Shown piece by piece: positions 18,158 through 27,390 of a stretch of 64,000 nt of DNA; the first letter of the stretch is position 1, and every line of letters starts with the position of its first letter. Under the pieces are notes generated by a model. That model was not told the DNA's origin and searched no databases. It saw only the letters and a list, made by a program, of their open reading frames with translations. A program made the position numbers and the translations under genes. Source of the DNA: Prevotella sp. UBA6994 (GTDB lineage Bacteria > Bacteroidota > Bacteroidia > Bacteroidales > Bacteroidaceae); contig DJXW01000026.1 of NCBI GenBank assembly GCA_002449845.1, forward strand, positions 1 through 64,000. The letters run 5' to 3'.

Positions 18158-18165
18158 AAAAAATG

Positions 18166-18331
18166 AGTGAGGAATGAGTAGTGAAAACAAGAAAAGACGC
18201 AGGGTGTTGGCTCCACGTCTCTTTGTATTTGTTTCTAAGGAGGAAAGAGAAAACAGAATTAAAAATAATAATTCCTTTCCTCTTTTCCTCAGTAGATATT
18301 AGAGAATACTATAGTAACGATTGTTTAATCA
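18166..18331. other. Intergenic remainder before the CotH gene
   Basis: AT-rich stretch between the MITE-like element and the 3' end of the CotH gene. No gene or clear terminator recognised. Confidence 0.4.
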
Positions 18332-21300
18332 TCAATTCTGAGTGTTTTCACCCAAAATCTTGTTGACCAAGGTAACAACATCGGAGATGTCAATTGCACC
18401 ATCGGAATTCATGTCACCATACGTAAGCACGCCATATTCAGCAGAGGCATCGGCATTGCCCAGCACGTAGTCGATGACTAACACCACGTCGGTAACGCCC
18501 ACCGAGCCATCCATATTGGCGTCTCCCTTTTCAAAGGCTTCATTGGTGGCGAGTTCCTTGAACTTGGCGTCGAGATATACGAAGCGCTGATTAAGGTATT
18601 CCTTAATGGACTGCACGGCTGACGAATAATCACCGTCGAGTGTCCATCCTGCTCCGCCATTTGCCTTTGTGGCATAGTTGTCACCTTGAGTTTGTGCAAT
18701 CTCATCAGCCAGTACGTCTATCTTTGCTGTCAACAAAGCAAGCAAGTCTTTGGTCTTTGATTCACCGTATAGGGTGTTCCATTTTGCCATCACTGCATCC
18801 TTGAACCACTGTTCTTGCCAAAGAGCCTTAATCTTGTTGCGCATCACTTGGTAGTCGGCATGGTTGAAGAGCATACCGTTGAACGAGCCTGTGGTGTTGA
18901 GGTCGCTCATATCCACAGGATGTTTGTCATTGTTGCCGTATGCCTTATCGTTGCTCCAGAGCGGACCGAAGTGCAACTTTCCGTCGGCATTGTCCTTATA
19001 GACGTAGATGTCGGAGAGTTGATTGTAGGCACCAAGGATTTCGCTGGCAACGTACCAGTTGATGAATGAAGTCTGATCAACATGGTTTTCCACATCTGCC
19101 CAGAAGGACGTGAAGTAGTTGCTTACTGCGGTTTGCAATGCGGCTTGCTCTTCTGCTGTGATGTCGTCCTTATCAGGATTCTTGATGACGATGTTTGGTT
19201 TGGCTTCGTCGCCTGCCACATAGAGATCGTTGGCTCCAACTTCACCATTAGATGCAATTTCCAAGAGCCAGTCGGTGTTTTTGTCGTTCACCAATACTCG
19301 TCCGCTTTCCACTTTTACGCGGTCGGTAATCTGATAGGTGCCAACGAAAGTGTCGTTTACGACGAGATCGGCATACTGGCATCCTGGTGTGAAGCTGAAT
19401 CCTAACTGATCGCCGAGTTCCTCGGTAAGACCGTTACGCAGCATCGATGGATCGTCGTCGTTAGATTCGAGTACCCATTGCTTGTAAGAGCCAGACTTGC
19501 TTCCCAACAGTGCACGTTTTTTCTCAAACTTCAGTCGGTAGGAAGTCTTTTCGTCACTTCCGTCACCAACATATTTCACGCTCAGTCCAGTGTTGTCCAA
19601 CGAGAAGCTGCCGCCAATCATGTTGTTCTGGTCGAACACTTCGATGGCTGCTGTTCCCCAGTTATCGGCATCGACTGGTGCATCGGTATCGATGTAGATG
19701 GTTGGCACGTCGTTCATCTGTTTGCGCTGCTCTTCAACTGCATCTTCTGCTATGAAGCTGATGGTAGGATTTACGGCTCCATTGGCTTTTCTGATATATG
19801 CGTTGATGCCGTAAACGAGACCGTTTGTATTCCAATCATTAGTCTTTTGTGGAATGGTGAATGATGTGGCATCGCCAGTGATGAGAAGGTCATTGCCATC
19901 CACGTTAAGTCTGTTAGGATAGAGGTTGGCGCTGAAGGTGTAGTTGCCGAACGTCACGCTTTCACCGTATGGCTTATGAGTGTTGTCCCAATTTGAACAA
20001 TATGCCAACATGACACTATTGAATACAGGATTTGAATCAACAGTTTTAGAAGGCTTGATCAGATAAGGCATACCTGGGCAGATGGCATTGTCGGCAGGCG
20101 TAGCGAAATACAGGGTGGTGCCGTTGGAGTAAATGCCCGCCAGTTCTTTCAATTCGTATTGGTCACCAAAGACGCTCTTCAAGGTTTGCTCGTTTGCTGA
20201 GAATGGTAGCGAAATGGCACTCCATTTGCCTTTCTCAAACGACTTATTGACCAAAGTCACATTATATAATTGGTCCAGGAGTTCAACCTTTATACCATTG
20301 CCTTCTTGGTTCTTTGCGGCATCAATTGTCAGACTACCCGTAACTGTATTAGCCTCTACCACAAGTTCATCGAATCGCTGCTGCACGTAGTCGATGCGGT
20401 CGCTCAGCCAGTCTTTCAACTGGTCAACGTATGCCTGATAGTTGGCAAGTCCGCTAACATATCCGAAGGCTCCCTGTGGTGTGTTACCCCACTTTGCCAA
20501 GTTTAGCTTTTGAGTTTCCCTTACCACATCAGCCATTTCATCGATTTTTGCAAGCAGATGGTCTTTGATGCCTCCTCTGACAAGATTGTCCATGACCTCC
20601 TTAGCACGAATCATGAAATCAGGGTCTTGGGTTAGTTTCTCGAAATAACCTTGTATGCACGAAGCTTGTTGTAGGTGAGCCACAAGTTTTTCTTCTGGGT
20701 CACCCATTGACTGCCAGTTCCCGAACGCCAGATCCTTGTCCCACAGAGGACCCCAGCAGAGTTTGCCGTCGGCTTCACGATAAGCCTTTACGCTCATCAA
20801 TCCGTCGTAGTCGCCTGTCAATTCGGTTGCAATCCAGAATTTCATCAGCGATTCCTCGTCGTTATAGGCGCGCCATCCTGTTGCTGGGTTGGAATAGCCA
20901 ACGCCGAAGGCTTTCTTCCAACCATTGAGGAACCAATCTTTTATCGGGTTAATAACAGCTGCGCGTTGTTGAGCATCCGTGTCATCGGCTGGCTCTGGAT
21001 TGTTGATGTTCATCATCATACCGCCTTCAGAAAAGCACATAGGATAGTCGCACATGTCGTTTCTGCCTTGGAACTCAACGTACCATCCCGTGTCCTCGTT
21101 CACGTTGATGCGGTCGGCATCTACTTCGCAATGGTCAGAAACTTGATAAGTGCCACGGTATTCGTTATTGATGACGAGGTCAACAAACTTATAGCCAGCA
21201 GAGAATGGCATTCCCACTGCTTGTCCAATGTGATAAGTCAGCGCATTGCGGAGCAAGGACTTGTCGTTTACGTTGGCAAGGAGAGTCCAGTTACGTTTTG

Positions 21301-22411
21301 CATAGCCTTTACCAAGGAGGTCATGCTTATGTGCCTGTCCGTTGGTAGAAGTCTTTTTGCTGGCAAATTTCAGACGGTATGGTCGTTTCTCTGCATCAGC
21401 CGTGGAGTTTCCTCTTACTTTGATTTCCAGATTGGTGTTCCCATTTGCGTCGATGGCATCTTCGATGAACGACTCAAGGTAGTCGGGACTTGAGGTGTCG
21501 GACGTAGCCACTACTTGAATCTTGGCAGGACGATAAGGTGCTTCTTCGGCTTTTGAGTCATTTCCTCGTATCTTGTATAGATAATCGTTCAATGTTTGAT
21601 TGCCAATACCTGGGAGGTCGATATAGATGGTAGGTACATTGGTGATTTGGGCACGAGCCGCTATTTTTCCTTCAAGAGAGGTCGGGGTAGGCTCGTCGCC
21701 TCCACCGCCTTCATTACCTCCGCTTTCACTGCCAGAACTGGTTATGTCAAGCGAAAGGGATGGGGTGGTTGAGTCGAGTGTAGGATGATAGAACCATGCA
21801 AACGTGCCATGATATCCATCATCACTATCTCCATTTTTGTCTTGTGCTCTGAATGTACCCCAAATGCGCCAGTTTCCTAATCCTGTACCGTCATTTTTGA
21901 AAGAAAAAGCGGTTACAGGACTGCCTTGACCGTTTACGATTCTATACCAATCCAGTTTGAAGTATGTTCCCCAAAATTCCAAGCCATTGCTTAGAGTAAC
22001 TTTGATGAAGTTCGTGGAAATGCTGGAAGCAAAAGTAACATTGTAGAAGGTTGGATTTTCAACCGTTTGTTTTATGCGAATGGCGTATGGATTACCTGCA
22101 ACAATGGATGTTGCAGCCTTCATCTTGATGGTTGTGCCATCAAAGGAATCAAACTCTTGCAAGTCCCATTTTCCTTCGCCAAAGGTAGCGTTAAGTACTT
22201 CTTGTGAAGCCGTGAACGGGAAGACTACACCGTCCCACTCAAAGGCTGAGAATGTTTTGTTTTGTAGGGTGACGTTACATGTCTGATTGCAATAACTGGT
22301 GTAAGCACCAGCATTGGTTGAAGTAACATCAAATACTACGTCTGTTGCTTGTGCGCCTCTGCACACCAACAAAAATAAGGTCGCCAATGCGACACGCAAT
22401 AATTTTTTCAT
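18332..22411 (-). CDS. Double CotH-kinase-like secreted protein with dockerin repeats (1359 aa)
   Basis: Signal peptide (MKKLLRVALATLFLLVCRG), an N-terminal beta domain (25-230), a low-complexity Gly/Glu linker, then two CotH-like kinase domains. The first (about 310-690) has VRGNSTADAEKRPYRLKF, LRNALTYHIG and a Gly-Thr-Tyr strand (EYRGTYQVSDHCEV); the second (about 930-1270) has DEKTSYRLKF, MLRNGLTEELG and FVGTYQITDRVKV. A Leu/Val-rich beta module lies between. The C-terminus has two dockerin type I calcium repeats (GDANMDGSVGVTDVVLVIDYV; GDMNSDGAIDISDVVTLVN). CotH proteins phosphorylate secreted proteins; two copies in one chain plus a dockerin suggests assembly into a surface complex. Substrate unknown. 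Confidence 0.85.
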   Translation of the reverse strand: MKKLLRVALATLFLLVCRGAQATDVVFDVTSTNAGAYTSYCNQTCNVTLQNKTFSAFEWDGVVFPFTASQEVLNATFGEGKWDLQEFDSFDGTTIKMKAATSIVAGNPYAIRIKQTVENPTFYNVTFASSISTNFIKVTLSNGLEFWGTYFKLDWYRIVNGQGSPVTAFSFKNDGTGLGNWRIWGTFRAQDKNGDSDDGYHGTFAWFYHPTLDSTTPSLSLDITSSGSESGGNEGGGGDEPTPTSLEGKIAARAQITNVPTIYIDLPGIGNQTLNDYLYKIRGNDSKAEEAPYRPAKIQVVATSDTSSPDYLESFIEDAIDANGNTNLEIKVRGNSTADAEKRPYRLKFASKKTSTNGQAHKHDLLGKGYAKRNWTLLANVNDKSLLRNALTYHIGQAVGMPFSAGYKFVDLVINNEYRGTYQVSDHCEVDADRINVNEDTGWYVEFQGRNDMCDYPMCFSEGGMMMNINNPEPADDTDAQQRAAVINPIKDWFLNGWKKAFGVGYSNPATGWRAYNDEESLMKFWIATELTGDYDGLMSVKAYREADGKLCWGPLWDKDLAFGNWQSMGDPEEKLVAHLQQASCIQGYFEKLTQDPDFMIRAKEVMDNLVRGGIKDHLLAKIDEMADVVRETQKLNLAKWGNTPQGAFGYVSGLANYQAYVDQLKDWLSDRIDYVQQRFDELVVEANTVTGSLTIDAAKNQEGNGIKVELLDQLYNVTLVNKSFEKGKWSAISLPFSANEQTLKSVFGDQYELKELAGIYSNGTTLYFATPADNAICPGMPYLIKPSKTVDSNPVFNSVMLAYCSNWDNTHKPYGESVTFGNYTFSANLYPNRLNVDGNDLLITGDATSFTIPQKTNDWNTNGLVYGINAYIRKANGAVNPTISFIAEDAVEEQRKQMNDVPTIYIDTDAPVDADNWGTAAIEVFDQNNMIGGSFSLDNTGLSVKYVGDGSDEKTSYRLKFEKKRALLGSKSGSYKQWVLESNDDDPSMLRNGLTEELGDQLGFSFTPGCQYADLVVNDTFVGTYQITDRVKVESGRVLVNDKNTDWLLEIASNGEVGANDLYVAGDEAKPNIVIKNPDKDDITAEEQAALQTAVSNYFTSFWADVENHVDQTSFINWYVASEILGAYNQLSDIYVYKDNADGKLHFGPLWSNDKAYGNNDKHPVDMSDLNTTGSFNGMLFNHADYQVMRNKIKALWQEQWFKDAVMAKWNTLYGESKTKDLLALLTAKIDVLADEIAQTQGDNYATKANGGAGWTLDGDYSSAVQSIKEYLNQRFVYLDAKFKELATNEAFEKGDANMDGSVGVTDVVLVIDYVLGNADASAEYGVLTYGDMNSDGAIDISDVVTLVNKILGENTQN

Positions 22412-22527
22412 ATTTATAGTTATTAGTTATTATCAGGTTTTTCCGACTCGTAAATGATATACTTAGACGGCGTAAACGATATATTTCTTTGGCACTTCTG
22501 TTTTATATGAAATTATCCGAGTGCCCA

Positions 22528-22560
22528 ACAAAAAGGCTTCCGATTGGAAGCCTTTTTTGT
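22528..22560 (-). terminator. Terminator after the DUF349 gene
   Basis: AAAGGCTTCC pairs with GGAAGCCTTT around GATT, with A and T runs outside, so it can work on both strands. It lies just 3' of the DUF349 stop. Confidence 0.85.
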
Positions 22561-22565
22561 TGTTG

Positions 22566-24494
22566 TTACTTATCTTCTTGTTCTGTTGTTTCTGTTTCAT
22601 CGATAGCTTTAATCTTCTCACGAACCAAAGCCAAGTCGTCTTTCAGTTTCTGTACTTTCTGGTTCATTTCCTCGATAAGTTTGTTACCCTTCTTGCTGCT
22701 TGCGTTCAAGAAGCCAAGGTTGTTCTCGTATGTCTGAATCTCTTGCTTGAGTTTCTCGAAACGACGCATCAGTCGGTCGCGCTCGTTGTCAAGAGCATCC
22801 TCACCACGTTTGGCAACATTCTTCAAATTGCTGCGGAAGTTGTCAAGACGTCTGCGTGTAACAGAGATATTCAGTTCCTTGTAGATTTTGTCGAGAACTT
22901 CATGATACTCCTTATATATTTTATCTTTCTCCTTGAAGGGTACAAATCCAATCTCCTGGTATTTGTTAACCAATTCAGATACTTTCTCTTGTGCATCATC
23001 AACGGCGTTATCTGCCAATTCCTTTAATTGTGCAATGATGCTACGTTTAGCTTCGAGATTCTCACGTTCTTGGTTACGAGTTCCTGCATTTGCCGCATTG
23101 CGAGCCTCAAAGAACTTGTTGCAAGCACTCAAGAAGTCGTTCCATAATTGGTCGCCCAGTTTCTTGGGAACCACACCGATAGTCTTCCATTCCTTTTGCA
23201 AGGCAATCAACTTATCACTTGTAGATTTCCAATCTGTGCTATCTTGCAAGGCTTGTGCCTTTTCTACCAATGCCTTCTTCTTTTCTGCATTTTCTGCAAA
23301 GCGCTCTTTCATCTGCTTAAAGAACTCAGCTTTGCGTCCGAAGAAATCATCGCAAGTAGAGCGGAAGCGTTCGAAAATCTTCACGTTCATCTTTTGGGGA
23401 GCAAAACCGATGGTCTTCCATTCATTTTGAATGTCAATGATTTCCTTAGTATGCTTTTCCCAATCGCTTGCACCCTTGTTTTCCTCTTGGTTGATGGCTT
23501 CCACCTTTTCGCAGAGAGCCGTCTTCTTTGCCAAATTCTCCTCTTCTTGTGAGCGAAGAGACTCGAAATGCTGTTGGTGACGCTTGTTGATAACGGTAGA
23601 TGCAGCCTTGAAGCGTACCCACATTTCCTCGCGCAAGTCTTTAGACACGGGACCTACCTCACGGTATTGCTGATGCAGTTCCTGTAAACGATGGAATGCG
23701 CTGATCACGTCAGGTTCATCTGCCAGTTTCTCTGCGGCTTCACATATCTTAGTCTTGAGTTCAAGATTCTTCTTGAAGTCATATTCACGTGCTTCATTGT
23801 TCAGTTTCAGCAAATCATAGAATTGCTCCACATACAACTGATAGTTACGCCACAATTCATTAGCCTTTTCTGCAGGTACAGCCTTAATGTCGCGCCATTG
23901 CTGCTGAAGGTCTTTGAATTGCTGGTAAGAACGGTTGGCTTCGTCGGGAGATGTAGCCAAAGCCTTAATCTTCTCAATGATGTCGAGTTTCTTCTTCAGA
24001 TTCTCTTGCTTCTCAGTCTCCTGTGCTTGGAACACTTTGGCACGTTTCTCCTTGATGATATTCATCTCTGCCTTGAAAGCCTCTTCTAAGTCATCGGGAG
24101 TAACCTGGTATTTCTCTGGGTCACCACCTGCGTTGAGGTATTCTTTCATTTGAGCTTCGCGCTCTGCTACGTGGAGTTTGTAGAACACCGTCTTCAGATG
24201 ATCTACTTCATCTTTTGAAGGTGAATCCTCGTTGTGCGCGATTTCCCTTACACGTTCGAGAATCTCCTCTTTAGATGTGTAAACCTTCTTGCTGAGGTCT
24301 TCTTCCGCATTCGCTTCTGCTGGCTCGGAAACGTTTAGTGGTTGTTCCGTAGTGGCTTCGGGAGTTTCCTCTTCCTTTGTTATTACTTGATTTTCTACTT
24401 GTGAAGCATTGTCAACTACGTTTTCCACAACTTCTTCACTTTTCTTTACTTCTTCTTTTGCCTGTTCCAGCACATTTTCTTGAGAGTCCATCAT
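22566..24494 (-). CDS. DUF349 repeat coiled-coil protein (642 aa)
   Basis: Cytoplasmic, highly charged alpha-helical protein. After an acidic, low-complexity N-terminus (1-80) it contains a series of DUF349 units of about 70 residues, each with a W...LQ..WK.IG..P motif: LQQQWRDIKAVP, LHQQYREVGPVS, IQNEWKTIGFAP, LQKEWKTIGVVP, LVNKYQEIGFVP. The C-terminal 70 residues are a coiled coil. The molecular function of DUF349 proteins in Bacteroidetes is not established. It has its own promoter and terminator. Confidence 0.9.
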   Translation of the reverse strand: MMDSQENVLEQAKEEVKKSEEVVENVVDNASQVENQVITKEEETPEATTEQPLNVSEPAEANAEEDLSKKVYTSKEEILERVREIAHNEDSPSKDEVDHLKTVFYKLHVAEREAQMKEYLNAGGDPEKYQVTPDDLEEAFKAEMNIIKEKRAKVFQAQETEKQENLKKKLDIIEKIKALATSPDEANRSYQQFKDLQQQWRDIKAVPAEKANELWRNYQLYVEQFYDLLKLNNEAREYDFKKNLELKTKICEAAEKLADEPDVISAFHRLQELHQQYREVGPVSKDLREEMWVRFKAASTVINKRHQQHFESLRSQEEENLAKKTALCEKVEAINQEENKGASDWEKHTKEIIDIQNEWKTIGFAPQKMNVKIFERFRSTCDDFFGRKAEFFKQMKERFAENAEKKKALVEKAQALQDSTDWKSTSDKLIALQKEWKTIGVVPKKLGDQLWNDFLSACNKFFEARNAANAGTRNQERENLEAKRSIIAQLKELADNAVDDAQEKVSELVNKYQEIGFVPFKEKDKIYKEYHEVLDKIYKELNISVTRRRLDNFRSNLKNVAKRGEDALDNERDRLMRRFEKLKQEIQTYENNLGFLNASSKKGNKLIEEMNQKVQKLKDDLALVREKIKAIDETETTEQEDK

Positions 24495-24586
24495 TTCACT
24501 GATTTGAGTTTATGATATCTTTTTATCTAAATACATTAATGACAAGAAAAAGAGGTTTAACGCTCTTCTTTTGTCTTTCTGAAGTG

Positions 24587-24616
24587 CAAACTTATATAAA
24601 ATAATTGAAAATACAA
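24587..24616 (-). promoter_or_regulatory. Promoter of the DUF349 gene
   Basis: Minus-strand -7 TAAGTTTG (24587-24594) and -33 TTG (24614-24616), spacing 19; about 90 bases of 5' leader. Confidence 0.65.
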
Positions 24617-24647
24617 AAAAAAAGTCAATTTTTTGTAATTATTTCGC

Positions 24648-25574
24648 TTAAACTAACCGTTTATATCTCAAAATTGCCCATGTTAACCCTGAAAATACAA
24701 CGGCAATGACCAATGCTATGAAGAAACCAAATCTACTTTGTTCCATTCCGTTGACTAAGTTCATTCCAAACAGAGAGGCTATCAACGTGGGGAACATCAT
24801 GATAATCGACACGGAGGTGAGCGTACGCATCACGGTGTTCATATTGTTGTTGATAATGCTGGAATAGGTATCCATCGTAGATTCGAGAATGTCGGAATAT
24901 ATGCTTGTGGTTTCTCTTGCCTGTGACATCTCGATGCTGACGTCTTCGATAAGGTCTGCGTCTAATTCATCTACTTGAAGTTTGAACTTCAGTTTCTGCA
25001 ACAGGTTTTCATTACCACGAATAGAGGTGTTGAAATAAGTCAATGAGTCTTGCAAGCGCGACAGACCTATCAGGCTCTCGTTGTTCACGCCTTGGTCGAG
25101 GTTGTGCTTGGCTTTCTCAATCAATGTGTTAATTTGTTTCAAACGTTTTAGATACCACACCGCGCTTGATAGAAACAAACGGAAAGTCAAGTCAACATAG
25201 TCGATGAAACCCTCGCCGCGCTTTTGTTGATACGATACGAAGTCAATCATCATGTTGGTTTCGTAATAACATACGGTGATCGTTACGTCGCGTTTATGGA
25301 TGATACCAAGAGGAATGGTGGTGTAAGGAGTGCGTGAACGTACTTCCTTGACGTATGGGATACGTAAGATGATAAGCATCCAACCATCGTCGTACTCATA
25401 ACGGGCACGCTCGTCGGTATCGCTAATGTCAGACATAAAATAGTCGGGGATGTTGAATCTCTCTTCGAGTTCGCGCTGGTCTTCGTCTGTGGGGCAAGTC
25501 ACTTGTATCCAGCAATTAGGTTGCCACTCGCTAATGTGGCTCAGTTTGCCCGTAGTATTCCAATATGTTTTCAT
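24648..25574 (-). CDS. corA: CorA-family magnesium transporter (308 aa)
   Basis: Pentameric Mg2+ (Co2+/Ni2+) channel of the inner membrane. The N-terminal cytosolic domain (1-240) is mixed alpha/beta with long helices. Two C-terminal membrane segments (about 250-270 and 284-302) bracket the selectivity motif GMN at 270-272 (SLFGMNLVNGMEQ). A strong GGAGG lies 8 bases before the ATG, unusual for this phylum, where Shine-Dalgarno sequences are rare. The 5' leader of about 145 bases holds a 16-codon reading frame and competing hairpins, described separately. Confidence 0.93.
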   Translation of the reverse strand: MKTYWNTTGKLSHISEWQPNCWIQVTCPTDEDQRELEERFNIPDYFMSDISDTDERARYEYDDGWMLIILRIPYVKEVRSRTPYTTIPLGIIHKRDVTITVCYYETNMMIDFVSYQQKRGEGFIDYVDLTFRLFLSSAVWYLKRLKQINTLIEKAKHNLDQGVNNESLIGLSRLQDSLTYFNTSIRGNENLLQKLKFKLQVDELDADLIEDVSIEMSQARETTSIYSDILESTMDTYSSIINNNMNTVMRTLTSVSIIMMFPTLIASLFGMNLVNGMEQSRFGFFIALVIAVVFSGLTWAILRYKRLV

Positions 25575-25577
25575 TTA

Positions 25578-25657
25578 CTAATCCTCCACGTTTTACAATT
25601 GCGTGTGATAAATACTCCTTACGCATGAGGATTAGCAGCTAAGACTAAATCCTCAGG
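25578..25657 (-). promoter_or_regulatory. Candidate corA translational attenuator (competing stems)
   Basis: In the corA mRNA leader, CTAATCCTC (25635-25627) can pair with two sites: upstream GAGGATTTAG (25654-25645), the last codons and stop of the leader frame (9 pairs, one bulged T, loop of 9), or downstream GAGGATTAG (25586-25578), which includes the corA Shine-Dalgarno (9 perfect pairs). The two stems exclude each other. A ribosome that reaches the leader stop would cover the upstream partner and favour sequestration of the corA SD; early release would free corA. This is inferred from sequence alone. Confidence 0.5.
25583..25587 (-). promoter_or_regulatory. Shine-Dalgarno GGAGG of corA
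   Basis: GGAGG with 8 bases to the ATG at 25574. It is the part of the leader that can be masked by CTAATCCTC. Confidence 0.7.
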
Positions 25658-25695
25658 CTTCTCTTCTCTTGTTTTTCCGCCGGATAATCGTCCAT
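25645..25695 (-). CDS. Candidate corA leader peptide (16 aa)
   Basis: ATG at 25695 begins MDDYPAEKQEKRSLRI, then TAG at 25647-25645. It lies about 25 bases after the predicted transcription start. The acidic/proline N-terminus followed by basic residues recalls the layout of the enterobacterial MgtL leader, where D/E/P residues destabilise ribosomes in low Mg2+; Salmonella corA also has a leader frame (corL). The similarity is of design, not homology. Expression is unproven. Confidence 0.4.
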   Translation of the reverse strand: MDDYPAEKQEKRSLRI

Positions 25696-25726
25696 TTCTT
25701 TGTTGTTTAATTGTTTTTATCGGTTG

Positions 25727-25734
25727 CAAAGTTA
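25727..25734 (-). promoter_or_regulatory. -7 element TAACTTTG of corA
   Basis: Minus-strand match to TAnnTTTG, giving a 5' leader of about 145 bases before corA. Confidence 0.5.
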
Positions 25735-25875
25735 CTAAAAAATAGTGGAGGTGAAAACATTCTCCTTTGTTTTTTTCCAAAAATCGATTGATTTTCCCTA
25801 CTCCTATGACATACATCATGTAAGATGGGTGGAATCAATCTTGTGTGTGATGATTCCACCCATGTTTTCTGTCCC

Positions 25876-27333
25876 TTATTTCACGGGTATTTCTTCAAGT
25901 GTTTTCTTCAGCAATTCCCAGAAAGGAGCCACCGTTGCGATGAGTGCACGCTCTGTTGTGGTGTGCGGACTCTTCATCGTAGGACCGAGGCTCACTACGT
26001 CAAGGTGTGGATATTTGCCCAAGATGACCGAGCATTCCAGACCAGCATGATCTACTTGTATGATTCCGTCCGTTCCGTTCAGTTCTTTGTACACCTTTAA
26101 TAATAGATGTAAGATTTCGCTGTCTGGGTTCGGATCCCATCCACCATAGCTTCCAGCCGTTTCCACTTTCATTCCTGCCATGTTGAAACAGCTTTCCAAG
26201 GTCTTCACGATGTAGTCTTTCATGTCTTCCCTGCTTGAGCGAGCCAACACTTTCAGCGAAGCATGACCCTCTTCAATGTCGATGATGGCGAGGTTTGACG
26301 ATGTCTCTACCACGTTAGGATAACTTGGAATCATGCGCAATACACCATCATGGCAACCATAGATGGCGTTCACGATGTTGTCTTGTATCTCTACGGGAAT
26401 CTCCATGCTTGGAGTTTCTACTTCAGCAACGTCAAACTCAATGCCGCTTTCTATTCCCTTGTACTCGTCGATGAAGTCGGCTTTCCAATCCTCTACAAGT
26501 TCTTTCAATGCCTCAACGTTCTCCTTCGGCAATGTGAGCACCACCTCTGCCTTGAATGGAATAGCGTTTCTCATGTTGCCACCGTGCCATGTAGCAAGAC
26601 GTGCCTCACATTCTTCGATAGCCTCGCGCACAAATCTCACCATCATCTTGTTGGCGTTTCCGCGTCCCTCATGTATCTCCAAGCCAGAGTGTCCGCCACG
26701 TAATCCTTTGAGCGTTACGCATACGGCAACGTCTTCAGGGTCTGTTTCCACTTCCTTATAGTCAAGTGTAGCTGTAACATCAATGCCTCCAGCACTTCCA
26801 ATCACGAATTTTCCCCAGTGCTCTGAGTCAAGGTTGAGCAGGATGTCTCCTTGCAACATGTTTTCGGGAAGGTCGTTGGCACCATACATACCTGTTTCCT
26901 CATCTGCGGTAATCAATGCTTCGATAGGTCCATGTACGAGCGTCTTGTCTTCCATGATTGCCATGATTGAAGCCACACCCAGTCCGTTGTCGGCTCCCAA
27001 CGTAGTACCTTTGGCTTTCACCCATTCTCCATCAATCCACGTTTGGATAGGATCGGTCTCGAAATTGTGGGTAGATTCAGGAGTCTTCTGTGGCACCATG
27101 TCCATGTGGGCTTGAAGTATCACGCCCTTACGATTCTCCATTCCCGCACTTGCAGGCTTTCTCATCACGACGTTTCTGCCTTCGTCGATAAACGCTTCCA
27201 CGCCTACCTCCTTGGCAAAGTTGAGCAAGAACTGTTGTACTTTTTCCAGATGTCCGCTTGGACGGGGAACTTGAGTCAATGCATCAAAATTCTTCCAGAT
27301 GCATGTAGGATTTAAATTTTTAATTTCACTCAT
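25876..27333 (-). CDS. pepD: Aminoacyl-histidine dipeptidase PepD (485 aa)
   Basis: Cytosolic M20 family di-zinc dipeptidase (Xaa-His dipeptides such as carnosine). Metal site: QAHMDM (His76, Asp78), GADNG (Asp115), DEETG (catalytic Glu145, Glu146) and LNLDSE (Asp169). The lid domain is inserted in the middle (about 195-375), and the closing HAGLECSVI motif is near 440. Normal length. It follows the flippase-like gene by about 57 bases on the same strand, with no promoter seen between. Confidence 0.93.
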   Translation of the reverse strand: MSEIKNLNPTCIWKNFDALTQVPRPSGHLEKVQQFLLNFAKEVGVEAFIDEGRNVVMRKPASAGMENRKGVILQAHMDMVPQKTPESTHNFETDPIQTWIDGEWVKAKGTTLGADNGLGVASIMAIMEDKTLVHGPIEALITADEETGMYGANDLPENMLQGDILLNLDSEHWGKFVIGSAGGIDVTATLDYKEVETDPEDVAVCVTLKGLRGGHSGLEIHEGRGNANKMMVRFVREAIEECEARLATWHGGNMRNAIPFKAEVVLTLPKENVEALKELVEDWKADFIDEYKGIESGIEFDVAEVETPSMEIPVEIQDNIVNAIYGCHDGVLRMIPSYPNVVETSSNLAIIDIEEGHASLKVLARSSREDMKDYIVKTLESCFNMAGMKVETAGSYGGWDPNPDSEILHLLLKVYKELNGTDGIIQVDHAGLECSVILGKYPHLDVVSLGPTMKSPHTTTERALIATVAPFWELLKKTLEEIPVK

Positions 27334-27390
27334 AGGTTTTCGTTTTGTAGAGACTATGTTTGTTCATCGTAAAGCTATGCTTTAGGTGAG

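Noticed and set aside
25619..25819. 66-codon frame upstream of corA
   Set aside because: It starts upstream of the predicted promoter and has no recognisable features; the 16-codon frame in another phase fits the transcript better.
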